Positions 22,601-38,353 of a DNA stretch of 64,000 nt are shown piece after piece. Source of the DNA: Neurospora intermedia (taxonomy: Eukaryota; Ascomycota; Sordariomycetes; Sordariales; Sordariaceae); the NCBI GenBank assembly GCA_037102815.1, contig BTPP01000002.1, positions 806,001 to 870,000 of the forward strand. The letters are read 5' to 3'. The notes below the pieces were generated by a model. It was not told where the DNA came from, searched no databases, and saw only the letters and a program-made list of their open reading frames with translations. A program made the position numbers and the translations under genes. Position 1 is the stretch's first letter; each line of letters opens with the position of its first letter.

Positions 22601-25600
22601 TAATTTAAGTAGCGGAACCGGTATAATTATTATTAGTTTAACTGGTTTAATACTTATATATAGGTTATTCTTTAAGTACTATATATACCGCTAAATTTAA
22701 ATAAAGAATTCATTGAAATTATCGGTTGTATCGAAGGAAATTTAAATATAATTATACAACTACTTCTTTTACACTACTATTTCTAAATAATTTCTTTCTT
22801 ATTTAATTATTTAGTTATTAAACTATAATCCTTAAATATTTATTATAATTAATCTATATAAAGATTGCGCTAACCGCTTCTTTCTAAATAATATTAACTT
22901 TAATAACAATTTAGTACGTATACGTTTGGGGGGCTATTTATTATCGGATAAATTAAGTAATATAGAAATAGATAGAAATAGTACGGCGGCAAGAAATATA
23001 AATATTTCCGTTCTCTCTCTTAATAGCTTATTAGCAGCAATCTTATTCTATTTAATTTAAATTCTAAAAATAATAAAAATATTTAAAATAAGACCCCTCG
23101 GGGAAGCAATAAACAGATTATCGTTATCCAATATCGGCTAGGCTCTATTAGGCTATATAATTACAACGGGTTTATTTTTTAATAAATTACTATATATTAA
23201 CAATACTAGAGGCGGGGGTAAATTACTAGTATTATATTACTACTAATACGCCGTAGGGTCGAATATTACTTCAAATAGTATAGTAGCAATAATATTAGTA
23301 GGCTTACACTAACGGAATATATTAAATTCAACGTTTTTAAATTGCGGGTAGACTACTAGTAAATTAAATTCATTATTGCATTTTATACAATAATTTTCGT
23401 TATAGTACTAATCCTTCGATTTAAATACCCATTTAATATAACTACGACCCTCGGCAATTATAATATATTACTCTATTATATAAGTCTCGGCTATTTATTA
23501 AATTATAATAATAAAAATTATCTTTAAAAAGAAGAATAGGAATTTAATTTAATTTATAAAATTTTTTTCCTAATTAAAGTACAAAGCGATATACTTAAAA
23601 ATATTATTAAAGAGAACCCGATCTAGCCTAGTATAAACCTAATTCTTCGTATATTCGATATTTTTATCCTTAAAATAGTATTTAGGGGTAGCAAAATTAG
23701 TATAGTCTACATAAAATTAGAAGTCTTATTTATAGTCCCTTATCTAATTTATAATTAATTTATATATTTAATTCTAAAGAATCTCTATTTTAAGGGTATT
23801 AAAACTTTCGCTATACTAATTATACAATTTCTAAAAAGTTAAAGATAGTATATCGAGGTTTAGGAAAATTTTATATATAATAGCGGCCAATAAAGTATTC
23901 GAATAGAAGACGAAATAGACCTTACAATTAAAGTAATTAACCTTATTCTTTATTCGGGTTATTTTATTCTCGGTTAGTTTATTAGAGTTGCAGTGTTAAT
24001 TAATATTTATAAATCGAAAGTCGAATTCGATTATCGACCGGAAATTCGCACGCTTAAATAGCTGAAATATATCCGGATATACTTACTATAGCTTACTATA
24101 GTAATAATAAATAATAATTAATATTTATAAATAAAAATAGATAAATATATTATACTTATTTAATTATAGCCTTCTCTCTTCTACTATGTAGTACTAATCT
24201 ACTTAAAATTGCTTTGCAAATTAATAGTTCAATTAACGTACACGGCTCGAATCGTTATAATCCTTTTAATAATATACGTCGTCCCTAGCTATTTATAAAT
24301 ACTATAAACGATTATCCGGAATTACCTTCCGTTACTAACTAAACGGGTAGAACGGGTATTTAACTCTAGTGTACTTAATTAATTTATTTACTTCTAGTAA
24401 TATAGGTACCAAATATAATAAACTTTTATCGCCTCGCTTATACTTCGATAGGATTTATACTTAGTACTAATAGCGCTACCTTTAATACGTACTAGCGGGG
24501 GAGGGTTTGCATTTTCCTCTTTATAATCTCCTATTATACTATACCTAACGAGAGACCGATATTATTATATCCTTGTTTGCATTATAATACGATACAATCG
24601 AAGTATAAAGATAGAGGAGAGGGGTAGAAGAGGAAGATAGAGGATAAAAATATAGTAAATAAAAATTCTTTTAAGAGGGGTAATAATTTATATATTTAGT
24701 AATAAATATTGTACCCTTATTATTTACTCTAGCGTTATTGCATTACTAAATACCTAGGAGTAAATAGTAATTAAATAATATAAATATTTAGCGATAACCG
24801 AATAGAAATAAATAGCGATTTCGCTAATAATACTTTATACGTCCGTACGGTAATAGTAAAGTAGATAGGACGTAAATATCTATTGCGTTATATTATCCTA
24901 TTACTCGCCCCGCTCTTATTATATCTGAAATTATCCGCCCGTTTTACTATATCTATATTTAATAGTTGGAAATATCTAATAGAAATCCGTATTATCATTA
25001 AATCGATCGAGCGTTATTCGTTGTATTATTTATTATAAGGAGTATAAAGTAAAGCGATGTGGTTAATAAGGAACAATTTAGCGGTAGATTATTATATATT
25101 ATATAACTAGCGAAAGATATAATTAATATAATTAGTAATTAAAACGAAGGAAATATCGCTTATAAGCAAAATATTGTTTAGGATATTATTTGGGAATATT
25201 TCGAAGATATAGTAATAACCGACCCTATGTTATTATAAGTATTATTAACCGGCGAAAATATAAATATATAATAATCGACCGATAAGGGTATAATATTAAG
25301 TATTAAATAATCGGGTAGTTTTAGATCGAATAACCTACCGTCGCTAAATAGTAGACGGTAAATAAATTCGGATATAGAATCGGAATTAATATTTAAAGAG
25401 GAGGATAATAGTAAATATTACTATCAATCTAAATTAATATAGTATAGTTCGAATAATTGTACTAACCTATTTATAGGACTTATAAATACCGACGAACTTT
25501 ATTATAGCGACCTCAATAATATTATAACCTAAATAGTATATACTAATATACTATTCGATAATATATTTAGTACGGGCGACTACAAGGATTATATTATTAT

Positions 25601-27441
25601 TACAGTAAATTCGGAACTATTAGAAATCGATAAGGGCCTGGAACTTATTTACCTTCGAATAAAAGGCAATATATTAATACTACTACCTATTTATTAAAAT
25701 AAATAAATTTAAATATTAGAATTCGAAATATTAATCGCATCGTTTACCGAATTAATAGGCTTTAATTAATAGTTCTAAAATACTTTATACGACGTTTTCC
25801 TCCTTATTAAAGGTAATAATAGTAAAATACCTAATATAATTAAATTACTACCCCGCTAGCTATTAATACTATTTAGGAATATATAATCCTATATACCGAT
25901 AATAAATATATAGGAGGCTAAAATACTATTAGACGTATTAAAGCTTCTAATATTACTAGTTCAATTAAAACCCGAAGAACGCTATAAAATCGAAATACTT
26001 TATTAATATTAAAACGTTATTAAAATAATTAATATTGTAATAAGGGCTATAAAAGTAGCGGTACGAATAAAGGGAAAGGATAACGAAGAAGCTTATATAT
26101 TAGTAAAAGTAGCGGAGTATATTTAAACAAAGGTTAATAAATTTAAGGGCGCGGGTATAGATACAACGGTTACTAATAATAAAAATCTTAATAATATTAT
26201 ATTACCGGCAATTACTACCCCTCTTATATTTTTCAACCTACTTATACTATTTAAAAATATTATCGCATTAAATATTGGAAAAAGAGCACACAGCGGCCCC
26301 AGCTACTTCGTTAATTTACCCCGAGAATTCTTTAAATCGTACGCGTAGCTATTATTAATATATACAATATCTAGCTAATATACGTATATTATCCTCAATA
26401 ATACGAACGATAATAGCGATAACGATAGTAATAGCGATAATATATTAAAAGGCCCACCTATTTTCCCGAGTAATTAAATTTTCTACCGCTATATAAAGTC
26501 TCGCTACTATTTAGCTTACAATAATATCCCCGATTTACAAATCTATATTAATATATATATCGGCAAGGTATATAGTATCGGACTAGACCGCTGTAGGAAG
26601 CTATATATAAATATTCCCAATTAAATATACCTACGGATATAAGAGGTATACCGGCGTAGAGTACCTATATTGTAGAGCTTCAATAATATAGGTATTATCG
26701 TACTAAAATAAGAGTAGTACGAGTTAATTTTAGTAGATAAATTTATATATATCCCTAAAATAAAGGCATTTACCTATATTAACATATATATTAATTATTA
26801 TTTTAAAGAGGATTATTGAAACCCTAATATTAAACCCGCAAGGCCGAGACTACCCTTAGGCAAATAATAAAGTAGGCGCAATTAATTAGAATTTAAATAG
26901 GAGGTACTATTCTTTAAATATAGCAACGCCGTATTCTAAGTATTATAAAATAAAAATAACGAATATTATATAGTACGGCGAATAATAATATAATATCTAT
27001 ATAGCGATTAAAATACAACTATTATACTAATATACTATACCTACCCAATTAGAGCCGAATTAGAACTCGAATATTTTATACGGTACGTATTTGAATACGA
27101 ATAGGATTAATATCGAGAAGGTTATATACCTATAATCTTATTTCCCTATATCGATTTTATTGATAGTTTTAGTATCTTCTATAATTCTTACCGTATATTA
27201 ATAGGATTTTATTTTACTCTCATTGGCCTAACAATCGAAGAATACTTGCGATTAAAAAATATATTCCTACTAATCCTAGGACTTTATAGTTTAGAATTTT
27301 AGGATATTACTAAGGTTTTAAAGATTATAACGAAGCTAGACGAAAATATAGTTATAGACATCCCCGGCCGTAGATAAAACAAGGTACTACTATATACATT
27401 TCCTATTTATTATATTGGGGATATACCTTAATAGGCGGAAA
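19661..27441. mobile_element. Left part of an unidentified broken outer element
   Basis: Strongly RIP-mutated DNA to the left of the nested LTR element. On the minus strand, about 20,850-21,240 still reads as a lysine/glutamate/arginine-rich coiled coil with a roughly 18-residue repeat around EEADRLR. A proline-rich stretch occurs on the same strand near 22,560-22,620. These suggest a remnant protein gene on the minus strand. On the plus strand, 25.0-27.4 kb may hold a second decayed gene. I cannot assign a family. It continues across the nested insertion at 38,694. Confidence 0.45.
20850..21240 (-). repeat. Decayed coding repeat for a charged coiled coil
   Basis: Degenerate minus-strand repeats encode runs of KKKEEEADRLRA type. 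They lie inside the RIP island and belong to the broken outer element. The function of the original protein is unknown. Confidence 0.55.
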
Positions 27442-27446
27442 ATTGT
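27442..27446. repeat. Target site duplication ATTGT, left copy
   Basis: ATTGT directly precedes the left LTR, and the same five bases follow the right LTR at 38,694-38,698. Confidence 0.85.
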
Positions 27447-27786
27447 TGTTACGCGAAGATGTACTTTACAAGTGATGACAATAGAGAATAATAGAGTGAG
27501 TAATTGGTTGTTGGATAGAGTAATAATACGTAACGATTGACGATAGTCTTATTAAAGGAAGTTAAAGACAAGACCTATTACGAGCCTCAACTTAGGACCT
27601 CGTATACGATTTTATTAAGTATAAATAAAATAGATATAAGGTTAGTATAATATAAAATTAATAATCCGTTAACCTTAATAAAGGTTAACGGGACGAGTAC
27701 TCTTATATAATAAATTATACGCTCTAACGAACCGCTATTATAATAAGATAGTGTATTTAAATATCTATTAAAAATACCCTATAATA
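27447..27786 (-). repeat. LTR of the gypsy fossil (left; 3' LTR of the minus-strand element)
   Basis: 340 bp, collinear with 38,354-38,693, also 340 bp. On the minus strand a purine-rich tract (GAGGGGGAGA, about 27,787-27,796) lies directly before it, as expected for the polypurine tract next to a 3' LTR. Confidence 0.88.
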
Positions 27787-30700
27787 TCTCCCCCTCGATA
27801 AAAGGAGAAGAGTATTCGCTATTTACGTAATATTATTAAATTTAACTATATATATAAAAAATCCGGTTATCTATTAGAATCTCTATTTATTTACTTATAT
27901 TTAAATTAATTAATAAATATAAAAATATACGCTTATTCGAATAGAGTATATAGTTTAATAATTTAATACCGATCCCTCAATAACTATATCCGTAACGAGG
28001 TAAACGATCGTTAAATTTATCCTCTTCTATTTTATTATTTTCGTTTATATAATATATATTTTAACAGGAATGTTTGCGTCCTAGTAGAGAGTCCTTTTAT
28101 TCTTAGTCGGTAGGAAGGTAATTATAGCAAAGAGAGTAGATAAAAGATAAAGTATTGAAATAAAAGTCTAAACGAGCCGATATAGTATAAAGTTTATTGG
28201 ACAATCCGGTTAAACCGGGTATAAATTGAGGCGAAAGGTTATTAAAATGAATATTATAAAGAATAGTAATATTAAGAAGAGTATTGGGTATACGGGTTTT
28301 ATTAATAGATAAGGTTATAAAATAGCGTTGGATATAAAACTTTTATACTTTTCTAAATTTAGTACAAAGGGATATTAATTCTACTTATATTATTTATATA
28401 ATTCTTCCCTAATATTCGTTAAAAACTATTAATACTGTAATTTACTTTTCCGAAACGTTTACTAATATTCCCTTAATCTCCTTATAAGAGATAAAGTTAA
28501 TAAGTATTATAAATTTTCTATTAACCCTAATAATATAATTAATTACTTTCTTAATTATAGGAAGCTTACTTAAGGCTAATTTAGTAAATACTATTTAAAT
28601 ATAGTAAAAATAACTAAATTTACTTAATAAACTACCGATTTACTCGGGAAGTCTAATACTATAATTAGAGTACTAAATAGCGAATAATATTACCTTTAAA
28701 GGGATATAATTAGTAAAATTAATATCGCCGTTATATTTTTTATTAAAGGTAAAATTAAAAATTACTTTAATATTACAAATTAATTTATATTACGAGAAAG
28801 AATAGTTATTAGCGAATTATCTCTTATATTCCTCCTTATTCTCTATATATATTTTAATAATCTTTTCAATTTCCGTACGTAGCTCTTAATCGATTTTAAC
28901 GCTAAAATTAATATAATTTTTATTATAATTAGCGAAGGTATTAGCGAGGGTTGGATATATTTTTTTTTATTATTATTTTTACTAATAATAGTCGAATAGG
29001 ATTATACAATTCAGGTTAGAATTTTACATACTTTTTTTAAAATTATTTTAATAGTTAGAATTTTAATACGAAATAGGATAAAGGCCGGTCTAGCTACTAA
29101 TTATAAGACTTTACAAACTTTATTAATTAATTAAGCAATCTCCTTATATTCCTAAATCTTAGAGAAATCGAAGTTATTACTCCTAATAATACGGCCGTTA
29201 GGGTAAACCGTATAGAGAGCCGGTAGGAAGCGCGCCTAAAAATGCTTACTAGCAATAACAAGCTCCTCTATATATCCTCTTCCAAAAATAGCATCGCTAA
29301 ATTTAATTACTATTATATAAATTAAATCGAATTTTCCGTTAGAATATAATTCTTAGATTTAAATATTATTAAAATTAATAATAATATTAAATACTTATTT
29401 CTACTAAGGTTTATAGTAATTATTAAAAATTAAATCCTTAGGGAGTCCGTTTAATAAGAGTACGGGCGTAAGGTAAGTAAGATTACCCTTAATAAAATAT
29501 AAAATTACTATATTTAAATCGATTAATTCGTTTATATAATTAATAGTATTATATAAAACGGAGTATAATTTATTCTTATATAGTATAAAGAGATAATTAG
29601 CGGTTAAAATTAACATTATACGTCTACTATTATCCGTCTTTTTGGAATTATATATTAAAATGCCCTAAATAGTACCGAAAGACTTAAGGAGGCGAGTAAG
29701 TAGATTGTAGGGGGTACAATCTTAACCGAAATTATTGAACGTATTAACAATATATTTATAACGAACGTAATTAAAGAATTATCTAAGCGGGATTATATTT
29801 ATTTATTCGATAAGGTCGGCTATAAAATTAGGTAGTATAATATATATACTATTAATTCCTAAACTAATAATCTTATTAAGAATACTATTAATAGTATAAC
29901 AACTAAAGTATTTTACCGTATTAACCAATATACCGAACCGGGGGTTATATTCGAACGATTACAAAGCGAATTACCGGTCTATAGTAAAATTACGTAGGTT
30001 ATTATCGTAGTTAGAACCGTTAATCTAATTATTAAGGGTAGTAATTATATTATTAACCGGCGGCGGAGATTTTATATTAATATCGGCCATTTTAATATAC
30101 TAAAGTCGTAATTAGCGAATATAAAATAAAGTAAATTAATAAATAATAATTAATTTAATAAGATTATTATACAACGAGAGCCGTAGTAGAATTGAGCGTT
30201 ATAAGGATAAAGTAGGTAATAGTAAGGTTACTAAAATAAAAAGGAGAGAGGGTAAAAGTAGTTAGATAATTTTAACTTCTTTTAAAAGTTGTATATACGT
30301 ACTAAGATTCTTCCTCTACGAATACCTACCTACCGGAGCCGTTTATTATATATAACCATAGTTACTATTACCTTTATACGACCGTATATACCTACCTAAT
30401 TGAAATAGAAAATATTTTAATTAAAATTATAAATAGTATATAGTATATTATTCTATATATTATTAATACTAAACTTACCTCCGTTTGGGCGTACTTTTGA
30501 ATAGAATTTTAGAAATTTTAATAGAAAGTTACAAGAAATATAACTTCCTATAGAAATATCTAACGAAAAAGAAAATAAAATGTAAAATAAAGGAAAAAAC
30601 TCTTAAATTTTCATAGTTTCCGGTAACCTCCCCCTTTTTTAGTAAAAAAATAGTCACTTCCTTTATTTATCTTAATAATACTTCTATAGGATTGTACCGC

Positions 30701-33700
30701 CAATACGCTAAATTACCCTTTTATAATTACTTTTAAATAGTAATTCTAACGGATATTCTATATTAAAGTCCTTCATTAGCTCTTTCGAATTCCTTATAAA
30801 TTTATTATACAATTCTTATATATTATCTTTATTTTAGTACCTAATTTATTTAATTAAATATTATATATCTAACGGTCCCTAACTTCTAGTTATAAGATTT
30901 TCGACCTCCTATTCCTCTTAACCGTTAACTTTAACCGGTAATGGTAGTAGAACTTTACAATTAAAAGGATCGGGACTCTACGCTAGCTTATAAAAATATA
31001 CTATTAAAATAATAGAATAGGTATACTAAGTACTAAGTAAATCGAACTTATAAATTAATAGGCTAACTTTCTTAAGAATCTAATAAAGGCCCATTCTTTC
31101 TACTAACTACTTCTTCTTTAGACTTTTAAGCAAATAATAACCTTTACCTAAATATAAATAAATTTTATTATTTATATTGAATATTATTAGAAAATATTTA
31201 GAATTATATTATTCCTTAATAACTATTCTAGTCCAATTAATAAGTTTTGCGGCTTCAAATTAATATTTTTAACGGATAATAATTAAAAACTCCGCCGTAG
31301 TAATTTCCTAATCATCCGGTATAAATAAATCGAAGGCCGCCCGTAACTTAAAATTATATACTAACTTATTTGGCAATAACCTAATAGTAAATTGAATAAT
31401 ATTATTTAAATTATACTATAATACTATTAACCTCAATATCTAAGGAATAATACTAATCGTATACTATATACGAATAGCTATTTTAATAGTTTAGTTCGTT
31501 CTTTCCGATTATCCGTCTATTTGAATATAGTAGACCGTTGAAAATAGTAAATTAATAACTAATACTTCGAAAATGCTCTTCTAAATAATAGAAATAAATT
31601 TAGGATTTTAGTCGCTAATAATAGCTACTAATAAACCCTAATTATAAAGCTATAAAATCCGAAGTAATACTTTAACCTATTCCTACGTACTATAAATAGA
31701 ATATTTAATTATAAGTAGCACCTTCTTACTAAATTTATAAGTAATAATATATATAGTATCAAATTCCGGGAAACCTTCTAGAACCTATATAGTACCGGCC
31801 GTTTTAATTGTCGGCATATTAGTAACGAAGTTTATAATAATTATATAAAACGGCTTTAAGAATGTTCAAATTAGTAATAATTCTCTAAGGGTCGGTTGCC
31901 TATCCTATTAATTTTAACGGTAGACCTCGTAATATTTAATATACTCGTGTACTATCTAGATCTTTCGCCTTATATAGAAGTACGCTAAATTATCTATTAT
32001 CCAATTAATTCCGAAATAATATTTCTTATTATATACCAACTTTAACATCTTTTATATATAAATCCGAGGAATATATAACCGACGTACGTCTTAATAATTA
32101 ATATAGTAAAGTAATTTATCCTCGAATAAATAGGGGCCCGCCGGTAGATTTAGGCACTTTCCCGATTATTATATATAGATATACTTTAGAATATTAGTTT
32201 TATTAATTAATTAGAGAACCCTAATATATTTAGGATCCTCGGGATAAACTTCGATTAGCTATTAACGAAATTCCGGTATGATAATCGGTGAAATTTAATG
32301 TATATCCGGGATAATTTTAATATATATAAATAAAAAAGTATTAAAATTATTCTAATAGTTAATATTCTATACTTTTATAAAATTAAACTAAATATCAGCC
32401 AACTCGTTGGAAGTATCGTTCTTATCTATAGTTTCGGCGGTCGGTAATTTTAATAGTATATTTAGTACAATATTTAATAGTTTAGGAATATAGAATATAT
32501 TTAAATTGAATTGTAATGCCTAATTAGCGGTATTTATAAGCTTTAAATTAACTTTAGCTAAATCTATCGTATACAACAAGGTATATTTAATAATCCCGGT
32601 AATAGAAATATAATTAGTAATAATATTAACCCAATATTCGTTAAATTAAACTATTTTTCGAAATTTCTATAGGGCCCAAATAATAATTGCGATTTCTACT
32701 TCTATAGAATTATATTTCTTCTTAACTAAGGACGTTAATTTTAATAAGAAATATACTAGTTTGATTATAGTTAGTAGGATTTTACTTATTTTAGGAATAG
32801 ATTCCCCGTCCTATAGGCATTTAAATTGGAAAATATAGATACTGTAGGTTGAATTATTAGTATCGGTTTTAATAAAAAGTATATCGCTTTTTATATAGTA
32901 GAAAAAATATATTTAATTATATAGGTTTTCCTATATAATACGGAAGGCTTCGTATTCTTCGAATATCGGTTCGAATTTAACTTTAGAAGTATATATCCGT
33001 CGTATTTACTTTATTGAACCTGCTTATAAATTACCCGATTTATATATTCGCTTTAATAATTTAATTTTTCTTTAATTAAATAATTCTTCTTTAATAGCGA
33101 ATTATAATATATTTTAATATAACTATTTAGCTATATTAAGGTAGGTTTTAAGATTATTAAATGTATTAGGAAAGGTTAGTTTTTAAAAGGCCTTAATATA
33201 GTCTTCCGTACGTTTGCGACCTTCTTTGTCGATAATACTACTTAATAGTTATACCGAAGGATACCCTACGAAAGATTTATTAGTATTAATATAAATGTAA
33301 TATTTATTAAGGAGATTTATAATAATAGTTAAGTAAGTAAAGTATTCTTCCTAAATATTATTAAAAATAACGATATTATCGATATAAATACGTATAAAAG
33401 AGTAGTACTCGAAGAATAGCCTATCTATAAATCTTTATATAAATACTAAAGAATTCTTAAAACCTATTAATATAATATTAGATTATTTAAAACTTCGTAG
33501 GCTAATAATTACTATATAATTACAATATTTAATAAAAATAGGCAATTAATAGAAGAATCCGGCGGCGTTAAAGATCGAAAAGAACTTTTTACCGACTATA
33601 GTATTAATAATATTTTTTTAATTAAGTAAGGGGTATATATTAAATATAATAATACTATTAAATAAGTAAAAATTAATTATAGTACGCCCTTTATTAATTT

Positions 33701-36700
33701 TATTAATTTTTCTCTAAATAATAAATACCGGGCAAATAATAGGAATTAATTACAATATAAACGATATTTTACTCTAGATATATATTTTATTATACTCCTT
33801 ATTAAGAAATTTACAATCCTTAGTACCTAAAAAGTAAGGCTTAACGATCCTTCGCTAATTCTACTATCCTTCAATTAAATTAATATATATTTTATTTTTT
33901 TCTTTTATTAGTACAATCCTTCTATCTCTAAAAATATCGACGTATTTATTTAGGAGGCTCTTAATTTACTTTAAAAATTCGGGATCCGTATTATAAATAT
34001 TAATACCTACTTTAGAAAGAATAATTTCAATATCGACGGGCTTAGTAATTCTATAGGAAGGTACTTTAAAAGTATTTTTTTTAACGGCCTCTTCCTTTTC
34101 GTCTTCGGCGGCCCTATCGATAAATATAGTATATTATTCTTAAGTAAGTCCGGTTTATACTTTAAGGACGAAAAAAACTATATCCAAAATATTAATTAAT
34201 ATAATAGTTTTACTAATTTTATACAATAATTGTATAATTATACCTATCCGAATTCCTTTAGGAATAAATACTAATTCTTTGGATTGGTTTAAATATAGTA
34301 CAATTTTACGAATCTTATTATTTATAATAATATTTAGTAAATAAAGATATTATATATAAAAATTATAAGTAAAACGTTTACCTAAATTATACCAATTATT
34401 AAATTGGGTATTATACTTTATTAGGATAATTCCTAATTGCCCTCCTAATAATAGAGTATTAAATTTAGTAAAGACTTCGGTAATAAGAACGTCTTCCCCC
34501 CCTTCAATTCTTTTAGAATAAATTTCACCCTAAACTTTTATACTAAAAACCGATTTAAAAGAATATAGAATAATATTAAAGTTTAATTTCGTACTATAGT
34601 AGCGAAGGAAATTTATTCCTAATAATATATTCGGGCCTAATTTATTAATAATTAAGGCGGATATTTGGAAGTACCCGTTAACTTTAATACTATTAACCTT
34701 TCCTTCTATATAAAAATTAAATTCCGTAATTATATCGATAACTATCTTCGAATTAATACCCTTTATAACGCTAGACAATATTACTTTATATTTTACATTC
34801 AGTAAAAACTCCTCAATAAATATTTTACTTACTATTATTAATAAATAATCCGAATTAAAATATACAGTAATAACGGATATACTAGGGCTGGACTTAATAT
34901 TAACCTATAAATATAATATAACTTTTCGTAAATTCATTTCCCTATTCCTAAGAGTAATATCCAGAATTACTTTAATAGTTTATCCTTTAGTAAAAGTAAG
35001 TAACGTATATTAGCTTTTATATTATACCTCTAATAAATTAGGCTTCCGTCCGTCTACTAATATTAGTAAATTTATTTAAATATTCGCTTTCCTTAATATT
35101 CGGACCTAATTAAGCAACTTCTAACTATTTTCAATAGAAGTTATTTAATTATTAAATAAAGGATCGGATAATCTATAAAACGCTTAGGCCTTCTTTAAAC
35201 GTTTAAGAATTATTACAAATTTAGTATTGGATAATAAATTTAATAATAAGGGTTGTACAGGCCCGTTGGAATTGGTACTTCTAATAGGAACTATATTAAG
35301 AATAACCGTCGGTTCGTTAATTATTACGTGTAAAAGAATATAAAATAACGAAATATTAAGAGACGAAAGTTTATTAGGGGCTAGATAATTGGTAAAATAG
35401 GTAGAAGGTTTATTATTATATTCAATTTCGGAAATATTTATTATAGATTTTTTTATTTCTTCTTCGAAATCCCTAATAAAATAGTAACCTTTATTTTATA
35501 GGTAGTAAACCTTATTATTTATATTAGAGTCGTCCGCGAAAATTATTATAGTAGAGGTATAAATATAACGGCCGTCCTATAAAACTTAATAGCGTTTAAA
35601 TCTTTTACTTTAATAATGTTGGCGGCCGTTATTATTACCCGACCGGCCTATATTACACTTATTAAACTTATTACTAAAGTTCCTAAATTTTTTATTAAAA
35701 TAAAACTTCCCGCCTACTTTACTATTAAACCTACTATTATAAGAAGAGAAGTTCTTTTAGAAAGGTTTACTGCTATTATAATTTCCCTAAAAGCCGGTAT
35801 AGACGTTAGAATTATCGTCCTTATTATTAAAGCTATTAATAGTATAGTAAATTAATTGTCCGTTCTTTAATAATTTAAAAAGTTAATAGCGTATTAGTTT
35901 AGCCTTCTATTCGATTTTGCTAATATAATCGCTAAAACGAACGTTCTATTCCGGAGGAACGTATACGGTTTATATCGCTAGGTATAGATTGTTTTATAAA
36001 TAAATATAAAATTAAAAGTCCGATATATTTCCTTAAAGATAGGTATATTGAAATAATTAAATTGAATAGTTATAAAGCAATAATATATCGGTTTTATATA
36101 GTTTTATAATAAATTTATTCGTATCTAACTATTTCTATGCTTTATATAGTTTAGTTCCGAAAACGACGCTAAACGTATTAAAAGTTTTATTAAGGCTACT
36201 ACGAAGGTTATTATATTTATTTTTAGAAAGGGTAAAGTTCTATTAACGTAGGGTAGTACTACGGAATAATTAATTAAGGTTGTTAGCGATAATTTAACAT
36301 CTCTCTAGGTAATCCTTTAAATACCTTTTAATTATATTACCGAATTTATAAAAAGTAATATAAACGTTAATTTTACTATCCTAGTAGATACCCTTCTTTA
36401 TTTTATTAGGTTTAGCGTTAGGGAAGTATATTCCGATATTTAAAATTTTGAAAGGTTCTTCCTTAATTAATTAACGGATACCTATATTAACCTTTAAAAT
36501 AGAATTAGTAAGGGTTTAATTTTAATCTTCTAACTCCTTAATATAATTATAAAGATTTTTAAGTATTTTGTAGAGCGCCGAATTATTTATTATTGTACTA
36601 TTACTATTAGTTTCAACTAATGGAATAGAAGTGTTAGAATTAATATTAAAGTGTATAGTTTGGGGATTATTAGTAGGATAAGTGTATTAGCGGAAAGCTA

Positions 36701-38353
36701 AACGTATAGAAAGTATAGAAGCCCTTAGAATAATCGAAAGAAAATAACTACTATTATTTAGAGTTATTAGTAGTAATTTTTACTATTTTACTTGCTTTTC
36801 GCCTACCGGAGCTTAATCTATTAATTCTTTAGGGTTTATCCGTAGAATTTAACCGGAAATATTGCGGCCGATAGTCGGAATTGGTATATATTTACGAAAG
36901 TAAACGGGAAATTAATTAACGTTTTTAAATAAGGGTTACCGGTTAATATAATTAATACGAAGATTTTTTATTTAATTAGCTAGATTAGTAGTATTATATA
37001 GGTCTTTAGCGTTTATTATAATTATTTCGTTAATAGGACTAATAAGATTGCTAGAGCGCTAATTATAATAAATAGTAGGATTCTTATAAAGCTAAATAGT
37101 ATTGTATTTAGCGGTAGCGGGCGTTAGAAGACTAAAACCGGGCTTTACGCTATTTTAAATTAAGTATATAGTATTATAAACCGGTTAGGTAAAGTAAAAT
37201 AGATAATTCGGGGATTTACCTCCGGTCTTTATATTACGTTAAATAAAGTATATAGTATTTTAACTTAAATTAATAAAGTATATAGGAAAGTAATTAATAA
37301 GAATTATTTCTAGATATTATTTTATTTACTCCTACTATTACTTTTACACTAGGCGTAGAAGAGTTTCGGTTTGCACGAAATTTCCGAAATGTCTTATAAT
37401 AGGATTAGTAGCCAATTATTGAATAATATTAGTAGCGATTTTAATAACCGAACTTACTTATAAAACTATTAATTCTATAAGCGAAAAAGGTTATTAAATT
37501 AGACCTAGTTAAATATATCGTTTAATAAGTATAGGCAGTAAGGAAGGTAATATAGGAATTTACACTAGGTTAATAAGGGTTAGTATATTAATTATCCTAA
37601 TAGTATTCGAAAAGTTTATTAAAGAGGAGTAAATATTTATATTACCGGTACTAGGGGGAATAGGCACTTAAATAATAATATTAATAGTAATATTATTCGC
37701 TTTAATTCGGGCTATAAACTATTTCCAATTCTTCTTTCGTAGCTACAATAATACTCTTTCTTTAATTGTAAAGGGCTAAATTTAGCGTATTAGAATAGGA
37801 TAATTAGCGATTAATTAATAATATTTATATAAGACCTATTAAATTTTATAGTTTATTACATCCAAATTAATAATCTATCCTTTATTGTAAATATTATTAT
37901 TAGTATTAGTAATCCAATTGGATTTAATTTTAATATAACTGGTTTCTCTATTTAAGTATAGCTATACTACTTTAATAAGTAGTTCGGCGGTTAAAGGTTA
38001 AAATCTTTCTTTATAGTAAAGTTGCGGTTCGTAAGTGGCGAATTTAATAATTTAACGTACTTTATATATTAAATTTTCCTCCTAGAGGTTAAAGGCCGCC
38101 TAGGGGTTTGCTTAATTAATCTTTAATATTATTTAATTTAGTTTTTAAATTTAAATAAATAGTAATAAAGTAGTAAAAAAAGGGGACTTTAAAGAGTAAA
38201 AGTATAAATATTTGGTTTAAAAGGGTAAAAGCTGAATAATAGTTGAAAAATCTAATAAATTATTATTAAATCCTAATATATTTCCCCCCTTAATGAAAGG
38301 AAGAGATATAAAGAATAATAAGGTCGGTTTGAAATTAAGCTGTAGGTACTACT

